From Aureococcus anophagefferens (Eukaryota; Sar; Pelagophyceae; Pelagomonadales; Pelagomonadaceae): a stretch of DNA of 64,000 bases. The translations under genes and the position numbers were made by a program. This document shows, one piece after another, positions 53,545 to 62,782 of this stretch. The stretch is taken from NCBI RefSeq assembly GCF_000186865.1, contig NW_008705562.1:1685335-1749334 (forward strand), read 5' to 3'. The first letter of the stretch is position 1. The number at the start of each line of letters is the position of its first letter. The notes beneath the pieces were generated by a model. It saw only the letters and a list, made by a program, of their open reading frames with translations. It was not told where the DNA came from and ran no database searches.

Positions 53545-53740
53545 GGCGCGGCGCGGGGCGCGGTCGACGCCGCGGGGCGGGGGCGCGGGCTCCGGGCCGA
53601 CCGACCGGCGCCGCTCGAGAGAAACGCCGCGTGGCTGAGCTCCTTCGGGGCTGCCCGCGCCGCCGCAAACTCGGAAGATGGGGGGGAAACTTAGAAAGGT
53701 TGAAACGTTGAACTTTGGGGCCGCCCCGACCCGAGCCAAG

Positions 53741-55093
53741 ATGATGCTACAGCGAATGCTAGTCGCGCCGCGCCGCGCCGCCGGCAGCGCGCGGGCTTTG
53801 GGCCTCTTCGCCGGCGTCGAGGCCGTGCCCCAGGTAATGAATATAAATCATCACTAAAATGACCGACACCGTTAGGACCCGATCCTCGGCCTCGTCGCCG
53901 AGTTCAAGGCCGACGCCTTCCCGGCCAAGGTGAACCTCGCCCAGGGCGCCTACCGCACCGAGGGCGGCGAGCCGCTGCTCCTCGAGGCCGTCAGGGAGGC
54001 GGAGCGGCGCGTCGTCGCCCGGGGCGCGTCGAAGGAGTACCTGCCCGTCGAGGGCCTCCGGAGCTTTGTCGACGCGGCCGCGGCGTTCGCGCTCGGCGCC
54101 GACTCGCCGGCGCTCCTCGACGGGCGCGTCGCGTCGCTCCAGGCGCTGTCGGGCACGGGCTCGCTGCGCGTCTGCGCGGAGATGCTCCGGGACGTCGCCG
54201 GCGTCGCCGAGGTGCACCTGCCGCGGCCGTCCTGGGCGAACCACGCCGCGATCTTCGCCAAGGCCGGGCTCGCCGTCGGGGACTACGCGTACCTCGACGC
54301 GACGCGGACGTCCCTCGACTTTGAAGCCATGGTCGCGGACCTCGAACGGCTCCCGCCCGACTCCGTCGTCCTCATGCACGCCGCGGCCCACAACCCGAGC
54401 GGCGTCGACCCGACGCGCGACCAGTGGCGGGCGCTCGCGGACCTCTTCGCGGAGAAAAAACTCGTCCCCCTCTTCGACACGGCCTACCAGGGCTTCGCGT
54501 CGGGCGACGAGGAGGCCGACGCCTTCGCCGTGCGACTCTTCGAGGCCCGGGGCCACGCGCCCATCCTCTGCCAGTCCTTCGCGAAGAACCTGGGCCTCTA
54601 CGGCGAGCGCGTCGGCGCGGTCCACGTCGTCTGCGACTCCGAGGCCGAGGCGGCGAACCTGCTGTCGCGCGTCAAGCAGCTCGTCGTGCGACCCATGTAC
54701 TCGAGCCCGCCACTCCACGGAGCGAGCCTCGCCGCGGAGGTGCTCGGCGACGGCGAGCTCCGGGAGCGGTGGCGCGGCGAGCTCCTCGCGATGGCGCAGC
54801 GCATCGTCGACGTCCGCGCCGCGTTGCGGGGCGAGCTCGAGCGCCTCGACGCGGCGCCGCCGGGCGCCCACGGCTGGCGGCACATCACGGACCAGATCGG
54901 CATGTTCGCCTTCACGGGCCTCACCGCGCCGCAGGTCCGGTCCATGCGCGCGGTGGAGCACGTCTACTGCACGGAGAACGGCCGCATGAGCCTCGCGGGC
55001 CTCGCCGCCGCGGACGTGCCCTACGTCGCCGCCGCCGTCAAGCGCGCCACGGACGCGATCCCCTACGAGGCGCGCGTCGCCGTCGCCGCGTGA
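53741..55093 (+). CDS. Aspartate aminotransferase (class I, probably mitochondrial)
   Basis: 436 residues from exons 53741-53833 and 53876-55093. The 42-nt intron is AT-rich with GTAATG donor, a CTAAAAT branch-like site and TTAG acceptor, quite unlike the introner introns. The N terminus MMLQRMLVAPRRAAGSARAL is an Arg/Leu-rich mitochondrial-type presequence. It then follows the family: DPILGLVAEFKADAFPAKVN, LAQGAYRTEGG, the AHNPSGVDPT loop, PLFDTAYQGFASGD, and QSFAKNLGLYGERVGAV with PLP lysine at residue 268. The ADVPYVAAAVKRA tail is typical. It converts aspartate and 2-oxoglutarate to oxaloacetate and glutamate. The gene ends 18 bp from the convergent ATP-grasp gene. Confidence 0.93.
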
Positions 55094-55111
55094 TCACGAA
55101 GCGAGGTGTGT

Positions 55112-56692
55112 TTAGGCGATGACCCAGAGCCCCGGGTCGCGCGCGGAGACGTCCGCGAGGAACGCGTAGTCGCGGTCGACCTGGGCCTCGTCGGCGCCGT
55201 TGAGCTTGACGACGCCGCCCCAGGTGAAGCAGTCCTTCGTCGGGACGACCGCGGCGCCCGCGGCGACGAAGAACTCGTGGCCGCGGTAGGAGGGCAGGGC
55301 CGTGATCTGCTCGACGACGGCGGCGTCGATGTCGGCCAGGGTCCCGCCCTTGTGGAAGAGGAGGTACTTGAGGCGGCCGCGCGCAGCGAGCGCGGCCGGC
55401 GGCCGCGGCGGCAGCTTCGCGTACGCGGCCGCGTCGACGTAGGCGTCGAGCGCCGCGCAGACCTGGTTCCGGCCGCAGCACTCGTCGGCGACGGACATCC
55501 AGTAGCCCTCGCCGCCGTGGCACCGCGCGCCGACCTCGACGAGGCAGGGCCCGCCCGAGCCGGGCGCGAGCTTGACCTCCATGTGCGAGGGGCCGTGCTT
55601 CAACTCGAGCGCGTCGAGCACCGTCGTCGAGTAGGCCGCGAGGAGGTCGACCACCGCCTCGCCGCCTCCGACGAAGCGCTGGCCGTGGCAGACGAAGCCC
55701 GCGCCGTTCGTCGGCTTGCGGTCGTAGAGCCACATGCCCACGACCTTGTGGACGCCGTCGCGGCTCGCGGAGTCGACGACGTACTCGTCGCCCCGGAGGA
55801 ACTCCTGGATCAGGACCTGCTCGTTCCTCTGGCCGAGGGCGTTGGGCGCGCTGAGGAGGGCTCCGACGGCCGCGCGCACCGCGCCGACGGTCTTGCAGCC
55901 CGTGACGCCGTCGGAGCCCGCGGACTCCGTCGGCTTGACGATCAGATCGACGGCCGCGGCGTCGTCCGCGGGGTCGACGTTCCAGTCGTCGCGGAGCCAG
56001 CGCTCCAGGGTCGCGTCCCAGCCCGCGGATCGCAGCTGGCGCACCGCGCGCACGCCCGCGCCGCGGACCTTCTCGCCCATGTCCCACTTGTTGCGCCGCG
56101 CCTCCGCGCCGGCGGCGCCGTTCGTGCGCACCGCGGGCGCCCAGCGCGCCACGGCCTCGCTCAGGCAGTCCGCGAGCTTCACGCCCGTCTCCGCGCCGGC
56201 GACGACGGCCGCGACCTCGGCGCCGTCGCGGTCGCACCAGTCGCGAAGGTCGTCGGCGACGTCCGCCGCCGAGGCCTCGAGCGGCGCGCGCGCGTCGACG
56301 CCGAACTCCGCGGCCCACTGGATCGCGCCCTTGAGGTGCCCGGGGATCAGGGACGCGATGTCCATGCCCGAGTCGTCGCCGAGGCTCAGCACGTGCGCGA
56401 CGCGGAAGCCCCGCGCGGCCGCGTCCGCCGCCACGCACGCGCCCGTCGTGAACGCGTCGACGACGACGACGACGCGCCCCGCGGCGAGCTCGGAGAACGA
56501 CCGGGGCCGCGGCAGGCGCCGGCGCGTCGCGTCGGGCGAGAACGCGAAGTTCGAGCGGAGCAGGCGCCGCTTCAGGAACCGGAGCGACGACTCGTCGCCG
56601 GAGGCGAAGGTCTCGCGGCGGCCGGAGACCGACAACATGACGAACTTGCGCGGCACCTCGTCGTCGAGGGACTTGGAGGTTTGACGCGCCAT
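55112..56692 (-). CDS. ATP-grasp ligase (L-amino-acid/dipeptide ligase type)
   Basis: 526 residues from the ATG at 56692 (MARQTSKSLDDEVPRKFVML). A Rossmann-like pre-ATP-grasp domain (GRVVVVVDAFTTGACVAADA) is followed by ATP-grasp elements: VDLIVKPTESAGSDGVTGCK (glycine loop), EQVLIQEFLRGDEYVVDSAS, and a metal-binding ending CLVEVGARCHGGEGYW. This set resembles enzymes that join an amino acid to an acyl or peptide partner using ATP (carnosine synthase/BacD-like). Substrates cannot be read from the sequence. Neighbouring genes also encode amino-acid enzymes. An in-frame extension upstream to 56845 exists, but its sequence reads as leader DNA. Confidence 0.82.
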   Translation of the reverse strand: MARQTSKSLDDEVPRKFVMLSVSGRRETFASGDESSLRFLKRRLLRSNFAFSPDATRRRLPRPRSFSELAAGRVVVVVDAFTTGACVAADAAARGFRVAHVLSLGDDSGMDIASLIPGHLKGAIQWAAEFGVDARAPLEASAADVADDLRDWCDRDGAEVAAVVAGAETGVKLADCLSEAVARWAPAVRTNGAAGAEARRNKWDMGEKVRGAGVRAVRQLRSAGWDATLERWLRDDWNVDPADDAAAVDLIVKPTESAGSDGVTGCKTVGAVRAAVGALLSAPNALGQRNEQVLIQEFLRGDEYVVDSASRDGVHKVVGMWLYDRKPTNGAGFVCHGQRFVGGGEAVVDLLAAYSTTVLDALELKHGPSHMEVKLAPGSGGPCLVEVGARCHGGEGYWMSVADECCGRNQVCAALDAYVDAAAYAKLPPRPPAALAARGRLKYLLFHKGGTLADIDAAVVEQITALPSYRGHEFFVAAGAAVVPTKDCFTWGGVVKLNGADEAQVDRDYAFLADVSARDPGLWVIA

Positions 56693-56914
56693 GCTTTTGG
56701 TGGCGTCGTGGCGTTTCGTCGGCGCGTTGGTTGTTGACGAGACGACTGCGACGGTGGTTGGATCGAGCCTCAAGGTGATGATGCTCGAGATTTTGCTGAT
56801 CGGATGATGCTGATCGGATGAGCGAGCGTCTTGTGGCAGCACCATCTTCGGCGCCGGGCGCCGCGTGCAGGCGCACTAAAACCCGCTCTACGCGGCGCCG
56901 CACCGGCACCACCA

Positions 56915-58510
56915 ATGGCGCTCGCGTCCGCATGGATCCGCGCGCCGCTGCGGCGCGGCCGGCGGCACCTCCGGCGGCGGCGGCTGCACACCTCCCACGC
57001 CGACGCCGTCGTCTGCGGCGGCGGCATCGCGGGCTGCGCAGCGGCGTACCATTTGGCGCTGCGCGGCGCCGGGCGCGTCGTCGTCGTGTCCGCGCACGCG
57101 CCGCTGACGCTGACGAGCGCGATGAGCACGGAGTGCTACCGCGACTTCTGGCCGTCGCCGGAGATGGCGGGCCTCATGGGCCGGAGCATCGACCTCATGG
57201 AGGGCCTGGCGCGCGACACGGACAACGCCATCGGCATGACGCGGCGGGGCTACGCCTACTTCACCAAGGACGCGGCGACGCTCGCGAAAGTCGAGGCGAC
57301 GTGCGCGGCGCTCGCGGCCGCGGACGCGGCGGGCATGCCGTACCGGCGCCACGAGGGCGCCGCGCCGGCCTACGAGTTCGGCGACGCGGGGCCCCTGTCG
57401 GCGGCGGCGCTCGCGGCGGGCGGCGGGCCCCGGGGGCTCGACGTCCTCGTGGGCAACGACGCGGTGCGGCGCGCGTTCCCCGCCGTCGGCGGCGACGTCG
57501 TCGGCGCGCTCCACGCGCGGCGCGCGGGCTGGGTCTCGGCGCAGCAGTACGGCGCGGCGCTCGTCGCCGCCGCCCGGGAGCTCGGGGTGGAATTCGCCAC
57601 GGGCGAGGTCCGGGCCGTCGACTTCGAGGGCGGGCGCGTCGCCGCGGTGCGCTACGCGGACGCCGGCGCGGCGCACGGCGACGCGGCCCTGCCCGGCGGC
57701 GCGCCGACGCACGCGCTCGCGACGCCGCGCTTCGTCAACGCCGCGGGGCCCTGCCTGAACGCGGTCCACGGCCTGCTGCCGGGCCGCGACGCGATGGCGT
57801 CCGAGGTCGCGCGCGCGCTCGGCGTCGACGCGCCGGGCGACGGGCGGCGGCTCCCGCTGCGGAACCACCTCCACGCCAAGGTCGTCTTCCGCGACGCGGC
57901 GGGCGCCGTGCCCCGCGACGCGCCGATGATGATCTCCCTCGACCCGCAGACGATCTGGCCCGTCGACGACGACGACGAGCGCGCGGCCCTCGCCGAGGCC
58001 TTCGGCGAGGCCGCGGCGGCGAAGCTCACGGGCACCGCGGGGCCGGGCGTGCACCTGCGGCCCTACGCGCACGACGCGCTGCTGCTCCTCTGGGAGCACT
58101 GGCACGGCGACTGGGCCGTCGCCGAGCCGCCGGACCTGCACCCGGCCTTCGACGCGGACCTCTTCCCCGAGGTCTGCCTCCGGGGCCTGGCGTCCTTCAT
58201 CCCGGCGCTCGGCGCGGCCGTCGACGACCCGGGCGACCGGCCGGTCGTCGACGGCGGCTACTACACGGAGACGCCGGAGCTCGTGCCGCTGCTCGGGCCC
58301 GTGCCGGGCGCGCGGGGCGCGTTCCTCTGCGGGGGCCTCGCGGGCTACGGCCTCATGGCCGCGCACGCCGCGGGCGAGCTCGTCGCCGCGCACGCGCTCG
58401 GCGACGAGCTGCCCTGGTACGCGCCGGCCATGGCCCCGGCCCGCTACGCCGACCCGGCCTACGCCGACACGGTCCGCCGCATCGCCGAGGCGGGCGACGG
58501 CGGCATCTAA
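56915..58510 (+). CDS. FAD-dependent amine/amino-acid oxidoreductase (DAO family)
   Basis: 531 residues from the ATG at 56915 (MALASAWIRAPLRRGRRHLR), an Arg-rich mitochondrial-type presequence. The FAD-binding Rossmann start is clear: ADAVVCGGGIAGCAAAYHLA with GxGxxG-like glycines. The DAO-type substrate domain follows (GWVSAQQYGAALVAAARELG and a late FLCGGLAGYGLMAAHAAGEL that closes over FAD). The family includes sarcosine, dimethylglycine and glycine oxidases and FOXRED1; substrate is not assignable. Two acidic-rich insertions lie between. The preceding ATP-grasp gene is divergent, about 220 bp away. Confidence 0.85.
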   Translation: MALASAWIRAPLRRGRRHLRRRRLHTSHADAVVCGGGIAGCAAAYHLALRGAGRVVVVSAHAPLTLTSAMSTECYRDFWPSPEMAGLMGRSIDLMEGLARDTDNAIGMTRRGYAYFTKDAATLAKVEATCAALAAADAAGMPYRRHEGAAPAYEFGDAGPLSAAALAAGGGPRGLDVLVGNDAVRRAFPAVGGDVVGALHARRAGWVSAQQYGAALVAAARELGVEFATGEVRAVDFEGGRVAAVRYADAGAAHGDAALPGGAPTHALATPRFVNAAGPCLNAVHGLLPGRDAMASEVARALGVDAPGDGRRLPLRNHLHAKVVFRDAAGAVPRDAPMMISLDPQTIWPVDDDDERAALAEAFGEAAAAKLTGTAGPGVHLRPYAHDALLLLWEHWHGDWAVAEPPDLHPAFDADLFPEVCLRGLASFIPALGAAVDDPGDRPVVDGGYYTETPELVPLLGPVPGARGAFLCGGLAGYGLMAAHAAGELVAAHALGDELPWYAPAMAPARYADPAYADTVRRIAEAGDGGI

Positions 58511-58611
58511 GTGTCCTATTTTGTCGAAGCTGCTGCGTCCGACCGCGCGCCGGGCTAAGTTGAAGGCCGACTTGAAGGGCTCGCTAAAACGCTCTTGCCA
58601 GTGTGGCAACG

Positions 58612-59646
58612 ATGCTCTCCTTCGCGCGCAGCGCGTCGCGCGCATCGCTGCGCGCCGCGGCGCCCGCGCGCGTCGCATCCCGCGCGCTGGCGACGCCGTC
58701 CGGCACCATGTTCACGGGCGTCTGGCCCATCATGGCGACGCCGTTCCGGCCCGACGAGAGCCTGGACCTCGAGGGCTTCGCCAAGGCCGTGGCCTTCATG
58801 GCCGAGGCCGGCGCCGACGGGTGCACGATCGCGGGCGTCCTCGGCGAGAGCAACCGGCTCACGGACGCCGAGCGCGCGGCCATGATCGAGGCGGCCGTCG
58901 CGGCCGCGGCCGGCGCTGGCCGGCCGTTCCCGATCTGCGTCGGGACGTCGCACGCGGGCACCCACGCGACCGTGGCCCTGAGCCAGATGGCGCGGGACCT
59001 GGGCGCGGCGGCGGTCATGGTGACGCCGACGAAGGAGGCGGCGCCCCAGAGCGACGCGGCGCTCCACGCGTACTTCGCGGCCGTCGCCGACGGCTGCCCG
59101 GGGCTGCCCATCGTGCTCCAGGACCACCCGGCGAGCACGCAGGTCTTCATGTCCGCGGACCTCCTCGTGCGCATCTGCGCGGACCTGGCGAGCGTGCGCT
59201 GCATCAAGCTCGAGGCCGTGCCGACGCCGACGAAGATCCGCGCGATCCGCGACGCGTGGGCGTCCGCGCCGCCCGCGGCGGGCGACTGCACGATCCTCAC
59301 GGGCCTCGGCGCCCTCTACGCCGGCTTCGACATGGAGCAGGGCACCGACGGCTTCATGACGGGCTTCGCCTTCCCGGAGATCCTCGCGGCGATGAACGCC
59401 GCCGCGCGAACCGGCGACCTCGACCGCGCGCACGCGCTCTACGCGGCCTACCTGCCCCTCCTCGTCTTCGAGCAGCAGCCGGGCGTCGCCGTGCGCAAGG
59501 AGCTCTACAAGCTCCGCGGCCTCATCGCCTCGGGCCACGTCCGCAAGCCCGGCGGCCAGATCGCGCCCGCGGCCGCGAAGGGCCTCGCGGACCAGATCGC
59601 CCGGTCCCTCCCGGGCCGCGACATCACGAAGCCGCTCGTGCTTTAA
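58612..59646 (+). CDS. DapA/N-acetylneuraminate-lyase family class I aldolase, non-DHDPS
   Basis: 344 residues from the ATG at 58612 (MLSFARSASRASLRAAAPAR), a mitochondrial or plastid-type presequence rich in Arg/Ser/Ala. Family blocks: VWPIMATPFRPDESLDLEGF, VLGESNRLTDAERAAM, AVMVTPTKEAAPQ, and the Schiff-base lysine in VRCIKLEAVPTPTK. In dihydrodipicolinate synthase a Tyr in a Y-N/D-x-P segment assists catalysis; here that place reads VLQDHPASTQ, so the Tyr is missing and lysine biosynthesis is unlikely. Family members cleave or condense 2-keto acids with aldehydes. The nearby amino-acid enzymes suggest a related pathway; this is inference. Confidence 0.84.
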   Translation: MLSFARSASRASLRAAAPARVASRALATPSGTMFTGVWPIMATPFRPDESLDLEGFAKAVAFMAEAGADGCTIAGVLGESNRLTDAERAAMIEAAVAAAAGAGRPFPICVGTSHAGTHATVALSQMARDLGAAAVMVTPTKEAAPQSDAALHAYFAAVADGCPGLPIVLQDHPASTQVFMSADLLVRICADLASVRCIKLEAVPTPTKIRAIRDAWASAPPAAGDCTILTGLGALYAGFDMEQGTDGFMTGFAFPEILAAMNAAARTGDLDRAHALYAAYLPLLVFEQQPGVAVRKELYKLRGLIASGHVRKPGGQIAPAAAKGLADQIARSLPGRDITKPLVL

Positions 59647-60155
59647 TTTCTTTGGGAGTGGTGTGGCTGCTTGGTTTGGCGGGCGACCCGCGGACGCCTC
59701 CGTGGCGTGAAAGCATCAAAATTTTAGCGAATCGGGAGCTTGGCAATTGGCCGTCGTGAAAATAAAAGCGTCGTCAGGTATTGAGCCTGTTGAAGGCGAC
59801 GCATCTCGCCCACTCGAACCGCAACGCCCCGCGTCAATCTTCGCGTCCGCGCCTCTAAAACTCCGCCGCTCTCTCGCTCACGCCTCCCGAGGGTCTACAC
59901 TTCGGTCGGAGAATCGTCCGGGCGCCATGCGATTGATTGCTCACCTCACAGGTAAACACCCAAGAGGATCACCTGCATCAACGTCGCGCGGAACCCCGGC
60001 CGCCGCTGCGGCCTCGACGGCGCCGCGGACGCGTGCGCGAAGACGTGCGGCGCGTGCTGAGCGCCGCCCCCCTAGCCGCGCGAAAGCGAAGCGCCGCTAC
60101 CCTCCCTCCTAACGAGACAGCAACAAAGCAATTACTTCTAGTACGAGACCATTCT
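59647..60155. other. Gene-poor 500-bp gap with an orphan ShK-like half-domain
   Basis: No complete gene found. From 59965 to the TGA at 60058-60060 one frame encodes 31 residues with Cys at 4, 15, 24, 28 and 31: ITCINVARNPGRRC, then DACAKTCGAC. This is the second half of a stramenopile ShK-like toxin-fold domain, as in the HECT gene. The frame has a TAA just upstream (59954), so it would need a splice acceptor near 59964 (CAAG) and an unseen first exon. A candidate ATG/GT-donor pair (59928, 59953) does not fit it. It may be a gene fragment. Confidence 0.45.
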
Positions 60156-60689
60156 TCACTGGCTCGGGAGGCGCGCGGCGGCGATCCAGGGCCGAGGCAC
60201 GCGCCGGCTCGGCGGCCGCGAGGGCCGCGGCGTCGATGCGTCGTCAATGACGCGGTACGGCGGCCCGCGGCGGACGCGTCCGTGCGCGTCCCTCGCCGCG
60301 AACGTGATCATCTCGGAGTCGCCGTCGTCGTACTCGACGAGGAATGTGCCCGCCGTCTCCTCGCAGCGGTCCGCGACGGTCCCCGCGTACCAGCGGTCCT
60401 CGCGGTCCCAGTAGACCTCGACGCGCGTGCCCTCGGCGACGTCCCGCGCGACGTCCTCGACCGGCGGCGTCGCGTCCATGAGGCGGCAGGGCGCGCCGCG
60501 CGCTCGCGCGACGCCCTCGGCGTCGACCGGCGCGAGAAACATAAACTCCGTCTCGTTATCGTCGTCGTAGAGCACTTCGTACCTGCCCGTGGCGGCGTCT
60601 TGGCTTCTGACGGTGGCCGCGAACCAGGCGTCCATGCGATCCCAATAGATGGAGACCCGACACGGGGTCGTGAGATTCGTAGCGCTCAT
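60156..60689 (-). CDS. Tandem Tudor/Agenet-like protein
   Basis: 177 residues from the ATG at 60689 (MSATNLTTPC). Two similar units, each about 55 residues: CRVSIYWDRMDAWFAATVRS with EVLYDDDNETEFMFL, and RVEVYWDREDRWYAGTVADR with FLVEYDDGDSEMITF. The pattern V-x-V-Y-W-x-x-x-D-x-W-Y/F-x-A/G-T-V, then YDDG, is that of Tudor-family barrels (Tudor, Agenet, PWWP-like), which read methylated lysine or arginine. An aromatic cage is plausible from the W, Y and F residues. The short tail is Pro/Arg-rich. A GTG further upstream would add a repeat-derived Arg/Ala leader; the ATG is preferred. The 5' flank carries a 30-bp tandem repeat. Confidence 0.75.
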   Translation of the reverse strand: MSATNLTTPCRVSIYWDRMDAWFAATVRSQDAATGRYEVLYDDDNETEFMFLAPVDAEGVARARGAPCRLMDATPPVEDVARDVAEGTRVEVYWDREDRWYAGTVADRCEETAGTFLVEYDDGDSEMITFAARDAHGRVRRGPPYRVIDDASTPRPSRPPSRRVPRPWIAAARLPSQ

Positions 60690-60724
60690 TCTTTCAGGCG
60701 GCAGGTCTGGTGCGCTGCTCTGTC

Positions 60725-60820
60725 GATTTCGAGCTCGAGCGCCTCGGAGTAAGATCGATCGAGCTCGAGCGCCTCGGAGTAAGATCGATCGATTTCGAGC
60801 TCGAGCCGCCTTGGAGTAGA
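60725..60820. repeat. 30-bp tandem repeat, about 2.8 copies
   Basis: Two exact units at 60731-60760 and 60761-60790 (GAGCTCGAGCGCCTCGGAGT followed by AAGATCGATC) and a third diverged unit to about 60820, with GATTTC before the first and third. It lies 40-130 bp upstream of the Tudor-like gene's ATG. The palindromic GAGCTCGAGC core and ATCGAT make it a possible protein-binding array. Confidence 0.92.
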
Positions 60821-60961
60821 ACGAGGTACAAGACTTGTGATCGCTGTCCACTGTGGCAAAAACAACCTCCGACTCCACGCGGTTCCTCCCGGGCCCCCTA
60901 CCTAGTTTAGAGACGCGTCAAGGCAAAAACAAGCTCCTCGAGACGACACACGAAGTCACAG

Positions 60962-62689
60962 TCACAGCTTTACGTTCGACGACGCGACGGACCGGCCGAG
61001 CCACTCGCTGGAGTCGCTGTCGCAGAGGTCGTCGACGGGCCGCCGGCGCTCCGGGAGGAAGGAGATCGTCAGGTCCGTGCGCACGGGGAAGTGGTCCGCG
61101 GGCGCGTCCGCGAGCATGTCCGCGAGCGCGTCGTGGTCGTCCTCGTCCGCCTCCGCGGCCTCGGGCGGCACGCCCATGAGCTCCGCGCCGTCGACGCGGA
61201 CGCTCTCCGAGCGGCCGAAGGCGACGGCGCCGTCGATGACGCGGCCCTTCGTCGTCCAGGCCTTCTTGTCGTTGTGGTAGCCGTGGTACGAGCCCCAGCG
61301 CCAGCCCCTGGCGTCGAGGCCGCCCGGTGGCCAGAGCACGCGGAGGTTCGTGCGCCGCCACGCGTTGTCCGGGCCCGCCGCCATGTCGCGGAGGTCCTCG
61401 TTGAAGTCGCCGCAGAGCAGCGCCGCGTCGACGCCGCCGCCGCCGCCCCAGCGCCGGAGCCAGCGCCGCGCGGCCGCGCGCATGGTCCGGTCGCCGCAGC
61501 GCACGTGGACGCAGCCGAGGACGACGCGCGCGGCCTGGTCCGTGCCCGCGCCGCGGACGCGCAGGTCGACGTAGGGCAGCGTCCGCGGCGCCGCGGCGTT
61601 CGCGTCCGGGTCCCAGCCGTCTAACACCGCGTGGCCGGCGTCGGCGACGGCGACGTTCGTCGACGCGAGGATCGCGCGGCCGCGGAACGGCCCGCGCTCG
61701 AGCGGCGACGCGGCCATGGCGTCGCCGTCGACCCAGCGCAGCCCGCGGTCGAGGCCCAGCGCGAGGAGTTCGTGGAAGCGGTAGCGCGCGTCGACGGCGC
61801 CGTCCACGGGCACCTCCTGGAACGCGACGACGAGCGCGCCGCCGGGCCGCGCGCGCGCGGCCGCCCACGCGGCGTTGACGACTCTCGCGACGGCCGCGAT
61901 CGCGCGGACCTGCGCGCCGCGGCCGCCGCGGTTCTCGCCGCCGAGGTTCCAGCTCAGCACCGACAGCGCCGCGGCCGCGGCGGGCCGCGGCGGCGACGCG
62001 GGCGACGCGCGGTCCCGCGTGCGGTACTCGGTCTCGTCGTCGCTGTAGTGGCCGTCGACGCGCTCGATGACGTGGCGCTTCAGGGGCGACAGGACCTTGG
62101 CGCGCTTCGCCGGCGGCTCCCCGGCCGCCGCGGGGCGCCGCGCGCGCTCCGGCGCGGCGACGGGCGCCGGCGCGGCCCAGCGGGCCGCGATCGCGCGCTC
62201 CTCCGCGGCGGACGCGGCGCGCGGCGGCGGCGCGAAGAGGTGGCGCGACACGCCGTCGAGCGCGCCGTAGGGCTCGAGCGCGGGCGCGCCGTGGTCGACG
62301 TCCTCCGCGGCGGCGACGGACGTCGGCGAGTCCGGCGAGTCGTCGGGCGTCGGCTCCGGCGGCGCGGCGTCGACGACGAACGCGTAGCCCGCGAAGGCCT
62401 TCGGGTGGAGCAGGCTGAAGGTCTGGCCCGCGCGCAGCGCGCGCGGCACGCGCGTCGCCGAGAAGCGCGCGCCGTCGCCGGCGATGTAGACGCCGTTGCT
62501 CGAATAGTTCGTGAGCACGACGCTCTCGTCGACGGCGGAGACGGACACGTGCTTGCCGCTGATCTTCGCGCTGTCGTTGACGACGACGCCGCAGCTCCGA
62601 GACCGGCCGATGACGAGCTCCTCCGGGTGGCGCGGCACGGGGTGTATTGTGTCGTCGCGCCGCAGGACGAAGCGCCGCGGTGGAGCCAT
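60962..62689 (-). CDS. FHA domain fused to endonuclease/exonuclease/phosphatase (TDP2/APE-like)
   Basis: 575 residues from the ATG at 62689. The FHA domain at about 20-100 (LVIGRSRSCGVVVNDSAKIS, GKHVSV, TNYSSNGVYIAGDGAR) binds phosphothreonine. A nuclear-looking linker (GEPPAKRAKVLSPLKR) follows. The C-terminal 330 residues form an EEP nuclease: SVLSWNLGGENRGG, LVVAFQEVP (metal Glu), CVHVRCGD, ALLCGDFNED, KGRVIDGAVAF and the catalytic DHFPVRTDL. EEP enzymes include TDP2, APE1 and CCR4. An FHA reader joined to an end-processing enzyme recalls PNKP and aprataxin in DNA repair, so a DNA-end or RNA processing role recruited by phosphorylation is likely. It ends with an acidic/Ser tail (CDSDSSEW). 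Confidence 0.85.
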   Translation of the reverse strand: MAPPRRFVLRRDDTIHPVPRHPEELVIGRSRSCGVVVNDSAKISGKHVSVSAVDESVVLTNYSSNGVYIAGDGARFSATRVPRALRAGQTFSLLHPKAFAGYAFVVDAAPPEPTPDDSPDSPTSVAAAEDVDHGAPALEPYGALDGVSRHLFAPPPRAASAAEERAIAARWAAPAPVAAPERARRPAAAGEPPAKRAKVLSPLKRHVIERVDGHYSDDETEYRTRDRASPASPPRPAAAAALSVLSWNLGGENRGGRGAQVRAIAAVARVVNAAWAAARARPGGALVVAFQEVPVDGAVDARYRFHELLALGLDRGLRWVDGDAMAASPLERGPFRGRAILASTNVAVADAGHAVLDGWDPDANAAAPRTLPYVDLRVRGAGTDQAARVVLGCVHVRCGDRTMRAAARRWLRRWGGGGGVDAALLCGDFNEDLRDMAAGPDNAWRRTNLRVLWPPGGLDARGWRWGSYHGYHNDKKAWTTKGRVIDGAVAFGRSESVRVDGAELMGVPPEAAEADEDDHDALADMLADAPADHFPVRTDLTISFLPERRRPVDDLCDSDSSEWLGRSVASSNVKL

Positions 62690-62782
62690 TGCGCTCAGAG
62701 GGAAGGTTCGGACATCGTGCCTGCAGGCTTTCGCGCTCCTCGCCGGGGGTCCTACTTCACAGTCTTAGTCGCACGGCCGACC

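Noticed and set aside
60718..60825. CRISPR-like array
   Set aside because: A simple 30-bp tandem repeat with no spacers, in a eukaryotic genome.
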